A stretch of DNA of 64,000 nucleotides, from the NCBI RefSeq assembly GCF_020523985.1, contig NZ_JAIVKM010000001.1, forward strand, positions 310,001-374,000, in the 5' to 3' direction. The position numbers and the translations under genes were made by a program. This document shows, piece by piece, positions 49,151 through 59,873 of this stretch. The notes under the pieces are model-generated. The model did no database searches. It was given only the letters and a program-made list of their open reading frames with translations, and was not told the origin of the DNA. Positions within the stretch are counted from its first letter, which is position 1. The number at the start of each line of letters is the position of its first letter. The stretch comes from Mangrovibacter yixingensis (GTDB lineage Bacteria; Pseudomonadota; Gammaproteobacteria; Enterobacterales; Enterobacteriaceae).

Positions 49151-52100
49151 TTAATGGGACTGCGGTGTTTTCTCATGGCTGTGTTCCACATCTTCACCTT
49201 TGCGGCTAAAGCGGCGGCGAACCACCACGAAGAACATGGGAACAAAGTAGATAGCCAGCAGCGTGGCAGAAATCATCCCACCAAACACACCGGTACCTAC
49301 CGCGTTTTGCGCACCGGAACCAGCACCGGAGCTCAGTACCAGAGGCAGAACCCCAAGGATAAATGCCAGCGAGGTCATCAGAATAGGGCGCAGACGCATA
49401 CGAACAGCATCCAGAGTTGCTTCTACCAGACCTTTGCCTTCTTTTTCCATAAGGTCTTTGGCGAACTCAACAATCAAGATGGCGTTCCTCGCCGATACCC
49501 CAATGGTTGTCAGCAAACCGACCTGGAAGTAAACATCGTTATTCAGGCCACGCAGAGAAGCTGCAAGTAACGCACCTACAACCCCCAACGGTACTACCAG
49601 CATTACTGAGAACGGTATCGACCAGCTTTCGTACAGAGCGGCAAGGCACAGGAACACCACAATCAGTGAAATGGCGTAAAGTGCCGGAGCCTGGTTACCA
49701 GACAGACGTTCCTGGTAAGACATCCCCGTCCAGTCGTAGCCAATACCTGCAGGTAATTTACTTGCCAATTGCTCCATCAGCGCCATAGCTTCACCGGTAC
49801 TTTTACCCGGTGCTGGCTGCCCTAAAATTTCCATTGAAGGCAAACCATTATAACGTTCCAGGCGAGGAGAACCGTATTCCCAGCGGGCTGTTGCGAATGC
49901 AGAGAACGGCACCATTTGGCCATCGCTACCTCGTACATACCAGTAATTCAAATCGCTGGGCAGCATGCGGTATTTGGCATCAGACATCACATACACTTTC
50001 TTCACACGCCCGCGGTCGATGAAGTCGTTAACGTAACTTCCCCCCCAGGCCGCACCAAGCGTGGTGTTGATATCACTGATGCTTACCCCAAGCGCCATCG
50101 CTTTTTCCTGATCGATGTCGATTTTGTACTGCGGGGTATCTTCCAGGCCGTTAGGGCGCACACCAACCAGCGTATCCGGGTGTTGAGCAATCATGCCAAA
50201 CAACTGGTTACGCGCCTGCATCAGTTTATCGTGCCCCAGTCCACCCTGGTCAATAAGTTCGAAGTCAAAACCAGTCGCTGTACCCAGTTCCACAATTGCT
50301 GGAAGGTTAAACGCGAAAACCATGGCATCTTTGATCTGCGAAAACGCAGCACTGGCTCGTGCGGCAATAGCCGGAACTTTATTCGCTTCACCCGGGCGTT
50401 CAGACCAGTCTTTCAGCGAAACAAACGCAATACCGGTATTCTGGCCACGGCCAGCAAAACCAAAACCATTAACCGTGAACACAGAGTTGACGTTGTCTTT
50501 CTCTTTGGTCAGGTAATAATTTGTGACTTCATCCAGCACTTTCTGCGTTCGTTCCTGAGTCGCCCCTGCTGGCAATTGCGCCATGGTGAGGAATACCCCC
50601 TGATCTTCGTCAGGCAGGAATGAACTGGGCAGGCGCAGGAACAGCCAGGCCATACCAACAACAATAACCAAATACAGTACCAGGTAACGGCCTGTGCTCT
50701 GAAGAATATTCGCTACACTATTGGTGTAGTGGTGCGTACTCTTCGTGAACATATTGTTGAACCAGCCAAAGAAACCTTTTGTTGCCCCATGGTCGCCTTT
50801 TTTAATCGGCTTGAGCATGGTGGCACACAGTGCTGGAGTAAGGATCATGGCTACCAGAACCGACAGAACCATCGCCGAAACGATTGTTATAGAGAACTGG
50901 CGGTAAATGGCCCCGGTGGAGCCACCAAAAAATGCCATAGGAATAAATACAGCGGACAGCACCAACGCAATACCAACCAGCGCGCCCTGTATTTGCTCCA
51001 TTGAACGTTTTGTTGCTTCTTTTGGTGGCAGCCCTTCTTCCGACATAACACGCTCGACGTTCTCCACCACAACGATGGCGTCATCCACCAATAGCCCTAT
51101 CGCCAGGACCATGGCGAACATCGTTAGTGTGTTTATCGAGAAGCCGAAAGCGGAAAGGATGGCAAATGTCCCCAGTAAGACGACAGGGACCGCGATGGTA
51201 GGAATCAGTGTTGCCCGGAAGTTCTGCAAGAACAGATACATAACCAGGAACACCAGCACAATGGCTTCTACCAGCGTTTTAACCACTTCTTTAATGGAGA
51301 TTTTTACGAACGGCGTTGTATCGTAGGGATAAACGACTTTCAGCCCATGAGGGAAGAACGGTTGTAGTTTATCGATAGTCGCACGAACGGCAGCAGCAGT
51401 ATCCAGTGCGTTGGCACCGGTTGCCAGCTTGATCCCAAGGCCTGCGGCCGGTTTGCCGTTATAGCGGGCGATAACATCATAGCTTTCACCACCCAGCTCA
51501 ACTTTTGCCACATCTTTCAGGCGAACTTGTGAGCCATCCTGATTTACTTTCAGCAAAATATTACCGAATTGTTCAGGAGAGTTAAGACGGGTTTGCGCAA
51601 TAATAGAGGCGTTAAGTTGTTGGCCTTTAACCGGCGGAGTGCCCCCTAACTGACCTGCGGCTACCTGCGCGTTTTGTGCGGTGATAGCACTGATAACATC
51701 CACAGGTGTAAGCTGGAAGTTATTCAGTTTGTTCGGGTCCATCCATATGCGCATTGCATATTGGGCACCAAACAACTGGACATCACCCACGCCAGAAGTA
51801 CGGCTGACGGGATCTTTGATATTTGAACCTACATAGTCGGCAATATCATCCTGTGTCATTGAGCCGTCAGTGCTGATCATCGCCATTACCATCAAGAAGC
51901 TACTGGACGATTTTTCAACACTCACACCTTGCTGCTGAACTTCCTGCGGAAGCAGCGGCATTGCCAATTGCAGTTTGTTCTGAACCTGTACCTGGGCAAT
52001 ATCCGGGTCAGTGTCAGAATCAAATGTCAGGGTGATTTGCACAGTACCAGAGGAATCGCTGGTAGAAGACATATACATCATACCATCGATACCGTTCATA

Positions 52101-52303
52101 TTCTGTTCGATGACCTGAGTAACTGTATCCTGTACCGTTTTAGCATCCGCACCTGGGTAAGTTGCTGTAATCTGAATTGCCGGAGGCGCAATCGTTGGAT
52201 ATTGCGCTATAGGCAGTTTCAGGATAGCAAGTGCCCCTGCGAGCATGATGATAATTGCGATTACCCAGGCAAAAATTGGGCGATCGATAAAAAACTTAGC
52301 CAT
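49151..52303 (-). CDS. acrB: AcrB RND multidrug efflux pump
   Basis: AcrB is the trimeric, proton-driven inner membrane pump of the AcrAB-TolC system, exporting bile salts, dyes and many antibiotics. The 1050 residues are one more than in E. coli. It has 12 membrane helices and two large periplasmic loops; the proton relay aspartates are in [20 protein letters not shown]. The N-terminus [20 protein letters not shown] is nearly invariant. acrA lies 33 bases upstream in the same operon. The C-terminal tail is short and charged ([16 protein letters not shown]). Confidence 0.98.
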   Translation of the reverse strand: MAKFFIDRPIFAWVIAIIIMLAGALAILKLPIAQYPTIAPPAIQITATYPGADAKTVQDTVTQVIEQNMNGIDGMMYMSSTSDSSGTVQITLTFDSDTDPDIAQVQVQNKLQLAMPLLPQEVQQQGVSVEKSSSSFLMVMAMISTDGSMTQDDIADYVGSNIKDPVSRTSGVGDVQLFGAQYAMRIWMDPNKLNNFQLTPVDVISAITAQNAQVAAGQLGGTPPVKGQQLNASIIAQTRLNSPEQFGNILLKVNQDGSQVRLKDVAKVELGGESYDVIARYNGKPAAGLGIKLATGANALDTAAAVRATIDKLQPFFPHGLKVVYPYDTTPFVKISIKEVVKTLVEAIVLVFLVMYLFLQNFRATLIPTIAVPVVLLGTFAILSAFGFSINTLTMFAMVLAIGLLVDDAIVVVENVERVMSEEGLPPKEATKRSMEQIQGALVGIALVLSAVFIPMAFFGGSTGAIYRQFSITIVSAMVLSVLVAMILTPALCATMLKPIKKGDHGATKGFFGWFNNMFTKSTHHYTNSVANILQSTGRYLVLYLVIVVGMAWLFLRLPSSFLPDEDQGVFLTMAQLPAGATQERTQKVLDEVTNYYLTKEKDNVNSVFTVNGFGFAGRGQNTGIAFVSLKDWSERPGEANKVPAIAARASAAFSQIKDAMVFAFNLPAIVELGTATGFDFELIDQGGLGHDKLMQARNQLFGMIAQHPDTLVGVRPNGLEDTPQYKIDIDQEKAMALGVSISDINTTLGAAWGGSYVNDFIDRGRVKKVYVMSDAKYRMLPSDLNYWYVRGSDGQMVPFSAFATARWEYGSPRLERYNGLPSMEILGQPAPGKSTGEAMALMEQLASKLPAGIGYDWTGMSYQERLSGNQAPALYAISLIVVFLCLAALYESWSIPFSVMLVVPLGVVGALLAASLRGLNNDVYFQVGLLTTIGVSARNAILIVEFAKDLMEKEGKGLVEATLDAVRMRLRPILMTSLAFILGVLPLVLSSGAGSGAQNAVGTGVFGGMISATLLAIYFVPMFFVVVRRRFSRKGEDVEHSHEKTPQSH

Positions 52304-52336
52304 GTCTTAACGGCTCCTGTTTTAGTTAAGACGGAT

Positions 52337-53521
52337 TTATTCTGACGTTTTTTCCTGAGCTTTATCGCTGGCTTTCTCGTCAGTTGTGACTTCTTGCGCA
52401 GTCACCGTGGCACCAGGTTTGACTTTCTGCAGCCCTTCGATTATCACGCGATCACCTGCCTGAAGTCCTTTCGTAACGAGCCATTTATCGCCAATAGCCT
52501 GGCTTGCAGTTACCTGACGCACTTCCACTTTGTTGTCTTTATCAACAACCATAGCGGTAGCATCACCACGCGGTGTATGCGTTACGCCTTGCTGTGGAAC
52601 AAGCAGAGCATTTGGACGGACACCTTCTTCCAGACGAGCGCGAACAAACATTCCAGGGAGTAACGTGTGATCAGGATTAGGGAAAATAGCGCGCAAAGTA
52701 ATCGTGCCTGTTGTTTCGTCGACAGTAACATCAGAGAATTCAAGTGTGCCGCTTCGCGGGTATGTGAAACCTTCTGTTGTGGTAAGGTCGACTTTAGCTT
52801 TACCGTTCTCTTGTTTCAGCGTGCCGTCTTCAAGCTCTTGTTTCAGACGCAGAAAATCATTACTGGATTGAGTGACATCAACATAAATAGGGTCAAGTTG
52901 CTGCACAGTAGACAATGCGGTGCTTTGCCCACTTTGTACCAGTGCTCCTTCCGTCACAGAGGATTTTCCAATACGCCCACTGATAGGCGAGGTGACTTTT
53001 GTATAGGCGAGATTGATGCGCGCAGTTTCAACTGCGGCTTTTGCCGCCAGTACCGAAGCATTAGCCTGTTGTAAGGTTGACTGTGCTGTGTCGTAGTCTT
53101 GTTGGCTAATATATTTGGTGCCCAGCAGCGGTTGGTAACGTTTCAACGTCAGTCTGGCAATATTGGCTGCAGCTTCTGCTTTCGCTAAATCACCTTTTGC
53201 ACTGTCATAAGCGGCTTGATAAGTGGCAGGATCAATCTGGTAAAGCGACTCACCCGCTTTAACGTCACTTCCTTCAACAAAATTACGTTTAAGGATTATC
53301 CCGCTTACTTGAGGGCGAACCTCAGCAACCCGGAACGCACTGGTACGGCCTGGGAGTTCAGTCGTAATTTGCAAGGGTTCAGTTTTCAGCGTTACCACAC
53401 CAACAGCTGGAGCACCTGCTGCTTGTTGCTGGTCCTGTTTATTATCACATCCTGTAAGCGCTAAGCTGCCTGAAAGCATCAGAACCATCGCCAGAGGCGT
53501 TAACCCTCTGTTTTTGTTCAT
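52337..53521 (-). CDS. acrA: AcrA membrane fusion protein
   Basis: AcrA links AcrB to TolC across the periplasm. The start at 53521, preceded by GAGG, gives 394 residues beginning MNKNRGLTPLAMVLMLSGSL; a start nine codons earlier is unlikely. The lipobox LTGC places the acylated cysteine at residue 25. Then follow the lipoyl, alpha-hairpin (about 100-175), beta-barrel and membrane-proximal domains, with RPQVSGIILKRNFVEGSDV and SPISGRIGKS as family markers. It is divergent from acrR. Confidence 0.97.
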   Translation of the reverse strand: MNKNRGLTPLAMVLMLSGSLALTGCDNKQDQQQAAGAPAVGVVTLKTEPLQITTELPGRTSAFRVAEVRPQVSGIILKRNFVEGSDVKAGESLYQIDPATYQAAYDSAKGDLAKAEAAANIARLTLKRYQPLLGTKYISQQDYDTAQSTLQQANASVLAAKAAVETARINLAYTKVTSPISGRIGKSSVTEGALVQSGQSTALSTVQQLDPIYVDVTQSSNDFLRLKQELEDGTLKQENGKAKVDLTTTEGFTYPRSGTLEFSDVTVDETTGTITLRAIFPNPDHTLLPGMFVRARLEEGVRPNALLVPQQGVTHTPRGDATAMVVDKDNKVEVRQVTASQAIGDKWLVTKGLQAGDRVIIEGLQKVKPGATVTAQEVTTDEKASDKAQEKTSE

Positions 53522-53618
53522 AGGTAAACCTCGAGTGTCCGATTTCAAAGTTGATCAATGGAACGCTAACGCTTGTCCATAATCCCATTGCTGCGTTTCT
53601 ATTTAGAACATGTTATGT

Positions 53619-53642
53619 TACATACATTCAAAAATGTATGTA
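53619..53642. promoter_or_regulatory. AcrR operator
   Basis: The arms TACATACATT and AATGTATGTA form a perfect dyad around CAAA, between acrA and acrR. The half sites match the known AcrR operator of E. coli, where the repressor controls acrAB and itself. Confidence 0.9.
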
Positions 53643-53670
53643 AGTCTTACCCCTGTAAATTCACCGACAT

Positions 53671-54312
53671 ATGGCACGAAAAACCAAACAGCAAGCGATG
53701 GAGACCCGGCAGCAGATTTTGGATGCGGCAATTCGCTTGTTTTCACAGTACGGCGTCTCGGCAACATCCCTTGCTGATATAGCTAAAGAGGCTGGTGTGA
53801 CCCGGGGTGCAATTTATTGGCATTTCAAAAATAAGGCAGATGTTTTTAATGAAATTTGGGCTTTAACCGATTCAACAATAAACGACTTAGAGATTGAGTA
53901 TCGGGCAAAATTCCCTGATGATCCACTTTCTGTGATGCGTGAATTATTGGTTTATCTTCTGGAAGCAACAGTCGAAGATGAACGTCGCCGTTCCATGATG
54001 GAGATAATCTTTCACAAGTGCGAATTTGTTGGTGAAATGATTTCCGCCCACCAGGCAAAACAAGACATCTATGTTCAGGAATATGAGCGTATCGAAAACG
54101 CAATAATCCAGTGTATGAATGCCGGGTTACTTCCCGCAAATTTGCTCTCCAGGCGTGCCGCTATTTTAATGCGTAGTTATATGTGCGGGTTAATGGAAAG
54201 CTGGTTGTTTGCCCCGGAAACCTTTGATTTAAAAGCTGAAGCTCGTGTCTATGTTGATGTGTTACTGGAAATGTACCAGCATTGTACAAGTTTACAATCC
54301 GGGCTTCATTAA
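53671..54312 (+). CDS. acrR: AcrR, TetR family repressor of acrAB
   Basis: The 213-residue TetR-type repressor opens with [28 protein letters not shown], and its helix-turn-helix is [27 protein letters not shown]. The C-terminal ligand domain binds drugs and dyes that are pump substrates. It is close to E. coli AcrR (215 residues) and reads away from acrA across a perfect operator. No truncation is seen. Confidence 0.97.
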   Translation: MARKTKQQAMETRQQILDAAIRLFSQYGVSATSLADIAKEAGVTRGAIYWHFKNKADVFNEIWALTDSTINDLEIEYRAKFPDDPLSVMRELLVYLLEATVEDERRRSMMEIIFHKCEFVGEMISAHQAKQDIYVQEYERIENAIIQCMNAGLLPANLLSRRAAILMRSYMCGLMESWLFAPETFDLKAEARVYVDVLLEMYQHCTSLQSGLH

Positions 54313-54528
54313 TATCAGTATTTCTTCATGTAAACTATCGCAGAATACGCAGCATTGATGACACCAGCATGAAACTGTCTGCACCTGGGTGAAGTTTCAG
54401 ACTTCACCTGGCTTATCCCTTAAGCATTCACTATTCCACAAACAGAAGGCGTGGTATTCTGCGTGCCTTATCATAGAAACTTGAGTGCGATTCCGCCAGC
54501 CGTTTCATCTATTACACATCCAGAAATT

Positions 54529-57500
54529 ATGCAACTTACACGAATTGTCAGAAAAGCAGCCTGTGTTGTTCTTTTGCTTTGTTGCGGCGTTTTTGCCGGC
54601 ATTGTGCCGTTTGCCAGCGCGCAAACTAACAGTGATGTGCCGACCAAAACCGATGTACAAAATCAGATTAATACACTTAACAAACAAAAGGATTTATCTG
54701 CTGAGGAAAAGCTAAGCCTGGCTGACCTGAATAAAACCCTGGATGTCCTGGCGAAAATCGACCAGGTGAAACAGGATGCCGATGCCCTGCGCCAACAAAT
54801 TGCTCAGGCGCCGGACAAAATGAATAAAGCGGAAGAGTCCCTTGCCGCACTGGCAAATACTTCCAGTGATGAGGATCAGGCAAAGTATTACGCCAAACTC
54901 TCTATGCGGTCCCTTGAAAGTAAAATGGGGAGCCTGCTGGATAATTTGCAGTCAGCACAAACGCAGTTATCTAGCATTAACAGCCAGTTAGTTGCATTGC
55001 AGACCCAGCCTGAGCGGGTGCAGAACGCTCTGTTTAATGCATCTCAACAGTTACAACAAATTCAGGCCGAGTTAGGCGGTAATAGCCCGGATGGCACACA
55101 GCTTCGCCAGACTCAACAAGGGTTATTGCTGGCACAACAGGCATTATTAAATGCGCAAATTGATGAACAGCGTAAAAGTTTGTCTGGCAATACAGTTTTG
55201 CAGGATTCATTGCAAAAGCAGCGTGACTACAACACGCAATATATCAATAAGCTTCAGCATGACCTGCAACTGATACAGACCGCCATCAGCCATAAACGTT
55301 TATCGCTCACAGAACAAACAGCCCAGGAAGCTGCCACTACAGATGAAGCCAGCGTCATTCAGAATAACCCACTAGTCAAACAAGAACTGGCCATAAACCG
55401 CCAACTGAGTGACCGGTTGATTAAAGCGACACAGGAAGGCAACGAACTGGTTCAGCAAAATATTCGGGTGAAAAACTGGCTCGACCGTGCAGTTCAGGCC
55501 GAGCACAACCTGAAAGAGCAAATTGCCATGTTGAAGGGGAGTTTGCTGCTCTCACGCATTTTGTATCAGCAGCAACAGTCTTTACCGCGGGCGGATGATC
55601 TTGAAGATATGACCAACCAGATTGCCGACCTGCGCCTTGAACAGTTTGATGTTGGCCAGAAACGTGATGCATTGCTGCAAAGCGATAACTACATCGCGAC
55701 AATTGAAGCGGGCCATAAAGATGAAGTAAGCGATGAAGTTAATGACGCACTAAGCCAGGTGCTCGATTCCCGTAAGGACTTGCTGGACCAGTTAAACAAG
55801 CAACTGGGTAACCAGTTGATGATGGCGATTGCGTTGCAAATAAATCAGCAACAATTGATGAGCGTATCTACTCGCTTACAGAAAACGGTAACGCAGCAGA
55901 TCTTTTGGGTGAACAGTAATAAGCCCATGAACTGGAGTTGGGTGACTGCTTTCCCTGAAGCACTCAAAACGCAACTTGGCCAGTTGAAAATCACTGCAAG
56001 CAACTGGAACCTTACCACTGTGCTGGTTGCTTTACTGGCCAGTCTTCCCTGGTTGTTACTGGCAGGAATTATTCGCTGGCGTTTCCGATGGGTGAATAAC
56101 ACTCTGGCGAAACTAAGCGCCAACGTTGGTCAACTGCGTAACGACAGCCAGTTGCATACCCCCAAAGCCATACTGCTTACCTTGTTTAAGGCGCTGCCTT
56201 TGTGCCTGGTTATTATTGCCTGCGGCTGGTGCATTCTGTTTTTACAACTCAACATCAGTGAACTGATATGGAGCTTCAGTAAAGAGCTGGCGGTTTATTT
56301 GCTGGTCTTTGGCTTGTCCTGGCGCATTCTGGATACAGATGGTGTAGCAGTAAAACACTTTATGATGCCGGTAAACCTGACCAGCCATTATCGCCGCCAG
56401 ATAATTCGTATCAGCATTGCTTTACTGCCTTTACTGTTCTGGTCTGTGGTGGGCGAATTGTCACCACTGCACCTGATGGATGACGTTCTTGGGCAGTCCA
56501 TCATTCTGCTTAATTTACTGCTTATTGCCGGGTTGGTATGGCCAATGTGCCGTGACAGCTGGCGCGATAAAGAATCGCACTCAATAAGGTTGATTACTGT
56601 ATCCATACTGGCTCTGGTACCAATCGGATTACTGGTACTGACAGTGATGGGCTATTTCTATACCACTTTGCGCCTGGCTAACCGCTGGATTGATACCGTC
56701 TATCTGGTCATCTTGTGGAACTTACTTTACCAGACAGTGCTGCGTGGGTTGAGCGTGGCTGCGCGGCGTATTGCTTATCGGCGTGCACTGGCCCGTCGAC
56801 AAAATATGGTGAAAGAAGGGGCGGAAGGTGCAGAGCCTGTTGAAGAGCCGCCATTGGGCCTGGACCAAATTAACCAGCAAACACTGCGTATCACAACATT
56901 ATTGATGTTTGCGTTGTTTGGGCTGCTCTTTTGGATGATTTGGTCAGACTTAATTACTGTCTTTGCTTACCTGGACAGTATTGTATTGTGGCATTCCAGT
57001 GGCACTGAGGCTGGCAGCGCTGTTATCAGGAATGTTACCCTGGGCAGTTTACTGTTTGCGGTTATTGCCACGGTGGTGGCCTGGGCATTAATCCGCAACT
57101 TACCAGGCTTGCTGGAAGTATTGGTGTTGTCGCGGCTTAACATGCGCCAGGGTTCTTCCTACGCCATAACCACCATTTTGAATTACATAATAATTGCTGT
57201 TGGCACTATGTCAGTCTTTGGTGCGTTGGGCGTTTCCTGGGACAAACTGCAATGGCTGGCAGCAGCGTTGTCGGTTGGTCTGGGTTTTGGTTTACAGGAG
57301 ATCTTCGGTAACTTTGTATCTGGCCTGATAATCCTGTTCGAGCGCCCGGTCCGCATCGGCGATACTATCACTATCGGATCCTTCTCCGGGTCAGTAAGTA
57401 AGATCCGTATTCGTGCCACGACTATTACGGATTTTGATCGTAAAGAAGTGATCATCCCTAATAAAGCGTTTGTCACCGAGCGGCTTATCAACTGGTCACT

Positions 57501-57894
57501 GTCAGATACAATTACGCGTGTAGTGATAAGTCTTGGCGTAGCTTATGGATCGGATCTGGATAAAGTGAAGGCGGTGTTGCTACAGGCGGCAATGGAGCAT
57601 CCCAAAGTGATGCGCGATCCTGAACCAGCCGTTTTCTTCACGACATTCGGTGCCAGTACACTGGATCATGAATTGCGTCTGTATGTACGTGAATTGCGTG
57701 ATCGTAGCTATACCGTGGATGAACTGAACCGGGCGATTGACAGGCTTTGCCGTGAAAATGGAATAGAAATTGCCTTCAACCAGCTAGATGTTCACTTGTA
57801 TAACAATAATGGCGATACAGTAACGGAAGTCAGCCGTTCATTGGATAACAACGAACCGAAAAACAGTACACCAGGGCCTGTACAAAATAACTGA
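54529..57894 (+). CDS. mscK: MscK potassium-dependent mechanosensitive channel
   Basis: MscK (KefA) is a large MscS-type channel that opens on hypo-osmotic shock when external potassium is present. The ATG at 54529 gives 1121 residues, against 1120 in E. coli; a longer frame begins at 54451 but its first 26 residues precede the signal peptide. The signal peptide ends near ASA-Q (residue 31). Then come a long coiled-coil periplasmic region (about 35-480), about 11 membrane helices, and the MscS core with the pore-lining helix SVGLGFGLQEIFGNFVSGLIILFERP. The ribosome binding site is weak. Confidence 0.95.
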   Translation: MQLTRIVRKAACVVLLLCCGVFAGIVPFASAQTNSDVPTKTDVQNQINTLNKQKDLSAEEKLSLADLNKTLDVLAKIDQVKQDADALRQQIAQAPDKMNKAEESLAALANTSSDEDQAKYYAKLSMRSLESKMGSLLDNLQSAQTQLSSINSQLVALQTQPERVQNALFNASQQLQQIQAELGGNSPDGTQLRQTQQGLLLAQQALLNAQIDEQRKSLSGNTVLQDSLQKQRDYNTQYINKLQHDLQLIQTAISHKRLSLTEQTAQEAATTDEASVIQNNPLVKQELAINRQLSDRLIKATQEGNELVQQNIRVKNWLDRAVQAEHNLKEQIAMLKGSLLLSRILYQQQQSLPRADDLEDMTNQIADLRLEQFDVGQKRDALLQSDNYIATIEAGHKDEVSDEVNDALSQVLDSRKDLLDQLNKQLGNQLMMAIALQINQQQLMSVSTRLQKTVTQQIFWVNSNKPMNWSWVTAFPEALKTQLGQLKITASNWNLTTVLVALLASLPWLLLAGIIRWRFRWVNNTLAKLSANVGQLRNDSQLHTPKAILLTLFKALPLCLVIIACGWCILFLQLNISELIWSFSKELAVYLLVFGLSWRILDTDGVAVKHFMMPVNLTSHYRRQIIRISIALLPLLFWSVVGELSPLHLMDDVLGQSIILLNLLLIAGLVWPMCRDSWRDKESHSIRLITVSILALVPIGLLVLTVMGYFYTTLRLANRWIDTVYLVILWNLLYQTVLRGLSVAARRIAYRRALARRQNMVKEGAEGAEPVEEPPLGLDQINQQTLRITTLLMFALFGLLFWMIWSDLITVFAYLDSIVLWHSSGTEAGSAVIRNVTLGSLLFAVIATVVAWALIRNLPGLLEVLVLSRLNMRQGSSYAITTILNYIIIAVGTMSVFGALGVSWDKLQWLAAALSVGLGFGLQEIFGNFVSGLIILFERPVRIGDTITIGSFSGSVSKIRIRATTITDFDRKEVIIPNKAFVTERLINWSLSDTITRVVISLGVAYGSDLDKVKAVLLQAAMEHPKVMRDPEPAVFFTTFGASTLDHELRLYVRELRDRSYTVDELNRAIDRLCRENGIEIAFNQLDVHLYNNNGDTVTEVSRSLDNNEPKNSTPGPVQNN

Positions 57895-57914
57895 GTGCTG
57901 TCGCGCAGGGGGCT

Positions 57915-58061
57915 TCACGCTTCCTGCGCTTTGCGTTCAAAATCTTTACGCACCATCTCCAGCGCAGAAAGCACCACTTCTGGTGCAATATTGCTTTCTT
58001 CCAGCAGCATAATTAAGTCAACAGCCAGTTTGACATCGTCAGGGGCATTTTCCAGCGACAT
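57915..58061 (-). CDS. rsmS: RsmS (YbaM), small pleiotropic regulatory protein
   Basis: The start at 58061 after GGGAGA gives 48 residues beginning [17 protein letters not shown], the same opening as E. coli YbaM (53 residues). The protein is helical, acidic at the start and basic at the end. In plant-associated Pectobacterium, RsmS affects exoenzyme production and secondary metabolism; the molecular action is not known. It lies 67 bases downstream of priC on the same strand. Confidence 0.9.
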   Translation of the reverse strand: MSLENAPDDVKLAVDLIMLLEESNIAPEVVLSALEMVRKDFERKAQEA

Positions 58062-58128
58062 ATTATCTCCCGATGTTAGGGCCGGGTAACCCGGCACAGT
58101 TATTTTGTGTGCAATAAACGTTAATGTG

Positions 58129-58656
58129 CTACCGAATTACGCGGTCCAGCGCATCTTCTAAGCGCTCAAGTGCTGCCCGGCAACGAGCAAGTCTACCTTC
58201 CAGCGCTGTTTTTTCTCGTAATAATTGTTGTTGTTCAGTGAGCATAGCCGCATTGGCGAGTTGAGCTTCGCGGGAGAGCAGCATTTCAACCAGGCGCCTT
58301 TCATAGTCCTGGTGCTTAAGAAGATTGTTACGCAGTGCTGATGCACCTCGATGCGCGCTATCATACTGGCGTAAAGGCCAGGTGGCGGCTTCTCGCTGCA
58401 ACGCCGAAATCTGGCCCACTAAGCGTTCGGCAATCCAGGCTGTTTGGACTGCATCACCCTCCTGTGCAACAGTACGCAAACGGCGTAAATTTTCTTGCGC
58501 TTCGCCCAGATAATCCCGTATTTGTGTACTCTTGGTTAAGAACAGTTGTTTGTCGAAACGGGCAGATAATGAACGGTGTGCTGCCAGTGGCGACAACTGG
58601 TGGGCTAACTCAGCAAATTGGTGTTCAAGCTGGCTTAGCAGCGCGTCCTGTTTCAT
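58129..58656 (-). CDS. priC: Primosomal replication protein N'' (PriC)
   Basis: PriC restarts stalled replication forks by loading DnaB through a PriA-independent path. The 175-residue all-helical protein equals E. coli PriC in length and keeps [15 protein letters not shown], the [12 protein letters not shown] segment and the final [12 protein letters not shown] helix. It is divergent from ybaN and upstream of rsmS. Confidence 0.93.
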   Translation of the reverse strand: MKQDALLSQLEHQFAELAHQLSPLAAHRSLSARFDKQLFLTKSTQIRDYLGEAQENLRRLRTVAQEGDAVQTAWIAERLVGQISALQREAATWPLRQYDSAHRGASALRNNLLKHQDYERRLVEMLLSREAQLANAAMLTEQQQLLREKTALEGRLARCRAALERLEDALDRVIR

Positions 58657-58706
58657 AAATTCTCCGTGCCCTCTATAAACACAAGGTGCAGAAGGGAAGG
58701 TTGAAC

Positions 58707-59084
58707 ATGTTGAGGCTTATTTTAATCATGTCCGGCTGGTTATCGGTAGCACTTGCTATATTGGGGGTGGTATTGCCGCTATTACCCACCACGCCTTTTG
58801 TGCTGCTGGCTGCCTGGTGTTTTGCTCGCTCCTCTCCCCGTTTTCACCATTGGCTATTATACCGCTCGTGGTTCGGTGGCTATCTACGCCATTGGCAACA
58901 ATACAGGGCCATGCCACCAGGTGCAAAGCCGCGGGCTATTGCTTTGGTTGCTGTGACGTTTGCGGTTTCATTGTGGGTGGTTAAGCTTTGGTGGGTAAGA
59001 GGAATATTAGTGGTGATTATGCTGTTGCTTTTTATTTTTCTCTGCCGTATTCCTGTTGTTGATGAAAAACAACAAAAAAGCTAA
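58707..59084 (+). CDS. ybaN: YbaN family (DUF454) inner membrane protein
   Basis: The ATG at 58707 behind GAAGGGAAGG gives 125 residues, the E. coli length. It contains about three membrane helices and the DUF454 signature VLPLLPTTPFVLLAAWCFARSSPRFHHWLL. Function is unknown. It is upstream of apt by 147 bases, which hold the apt promoter. Confidence 0.93.
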   Translation: MLRLILIMSGWLSVALAILGVVLPLLPTTPFVLLAAWCFARSSPRFHHWLLYRSWFGGYLRHWQQYRAMPPGAKPRAIALVAVTFAVSLWVVKLWWVRGILVVIMLLLFIFLCRIPVVDEKQQKS

Positions 59085-59231
59085 ACGCCTGTCTCAGGAG
59101 TTGCAATTACGCCCCACAGACAGTAAATTCGAGCGTTTTCGAGCACAGGGCGCGCTGGTTATTGTGTAACCAGCCGGGCATATGCCTGTTTGCGCTCTGT
59201 GAGTAACACCGTTTTTATCAGGCAACTACCT

Positions 59232-59783
59232 ATGACCGCAACTGCGCAACAGCTTGAATATCTTAAAAACAGCATTAAAAGCATTCAGGATTATCCAAAA
59301 CCGGGGATTCTGTTCCGTGATGTCACCAGTTTGCTGGAAGATCCGAAAGCTTTTGCCCTCAGCATTGATCTGATTGTTGAGCGTTTCAAACAGGCCGGTA
59401 TTACCAAGGTTGTTGGTACCGAAGCCCGTGGCTTTTTGTTTGGTGCTCCTGTAGCACTGGGCCTGGGGGTTGGGTTTGTTCCTGTGCGTAAGCCTGGCAA
59501 ATTGCCACGTAAAACTCTCAGTGAAACCTATGAACTGGAATACGGCACGGACAAGCTGGAAATCCATACTGATGCAATCAAAGCAGGCGACCGGGTGCTG
59601 GTGGTTGATGACTTGCTGGCTACTGGCGGTACTATTGATGCCACGGTTAAATTGATTCGCCAGCTTGGCGGAGAAGTAACTGATGCCGCGTTTATCATTA
59701 ACCTGTTTGATTTGGGTGGCGAACAACGTCTTGCTGATGTTGGTGTGGCCTCCTTTAGCCTGGTGCCTTTCCCGGGGCACTAA
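59232..59783 (+). CDS. apt: Adenine phosphoribosyltransferase
   Basis: Apt salvages adenine to AMP using PRPP in the cytoplasm. The ATG at 59232 gives 183 residues beginning [22 protein letters not shown], identical in start to E. coli; a longer frame adds 14 residues without support. The PRPP-binding motif [14 protein letters not shown] is intact. dnaX begins 90 bases further on and may be partly cotranscribed with apt, as reported in E. coli. Confidence 0.98.
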   Translation: MTATAQQLEYLKNSIKSIQDYPKPGILFRDVTSLLEDPKAFALSIDLIVERFKQAGITKVVGTEARGFLFGAPVALGLGVGFVPVRKPGKLPRKTLSETYELEYGTDKLEIHTDAIKAGDRVLVVDDLLATGGTIDATVKLIRQLGGEVTDAAFIINLFDLGGEQRLADVGVASFSLVPFPGH

Positions 59784-59873
59784 TTCGTGAGACGGAGCCT
59801 CGCTCATTCGGCGGGGCTTATGTTACATTACCCAACCTGAATTCACCTTCCCGCTAAGTCGAGCCTATCTCTG

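Noticed and set aside
49916-50623. 235-residue open frame antisense to acrB
   Set aside because: The acrB frame is complete and conserved; the antisense translation shows no domain pattern and no ribosome binding site.
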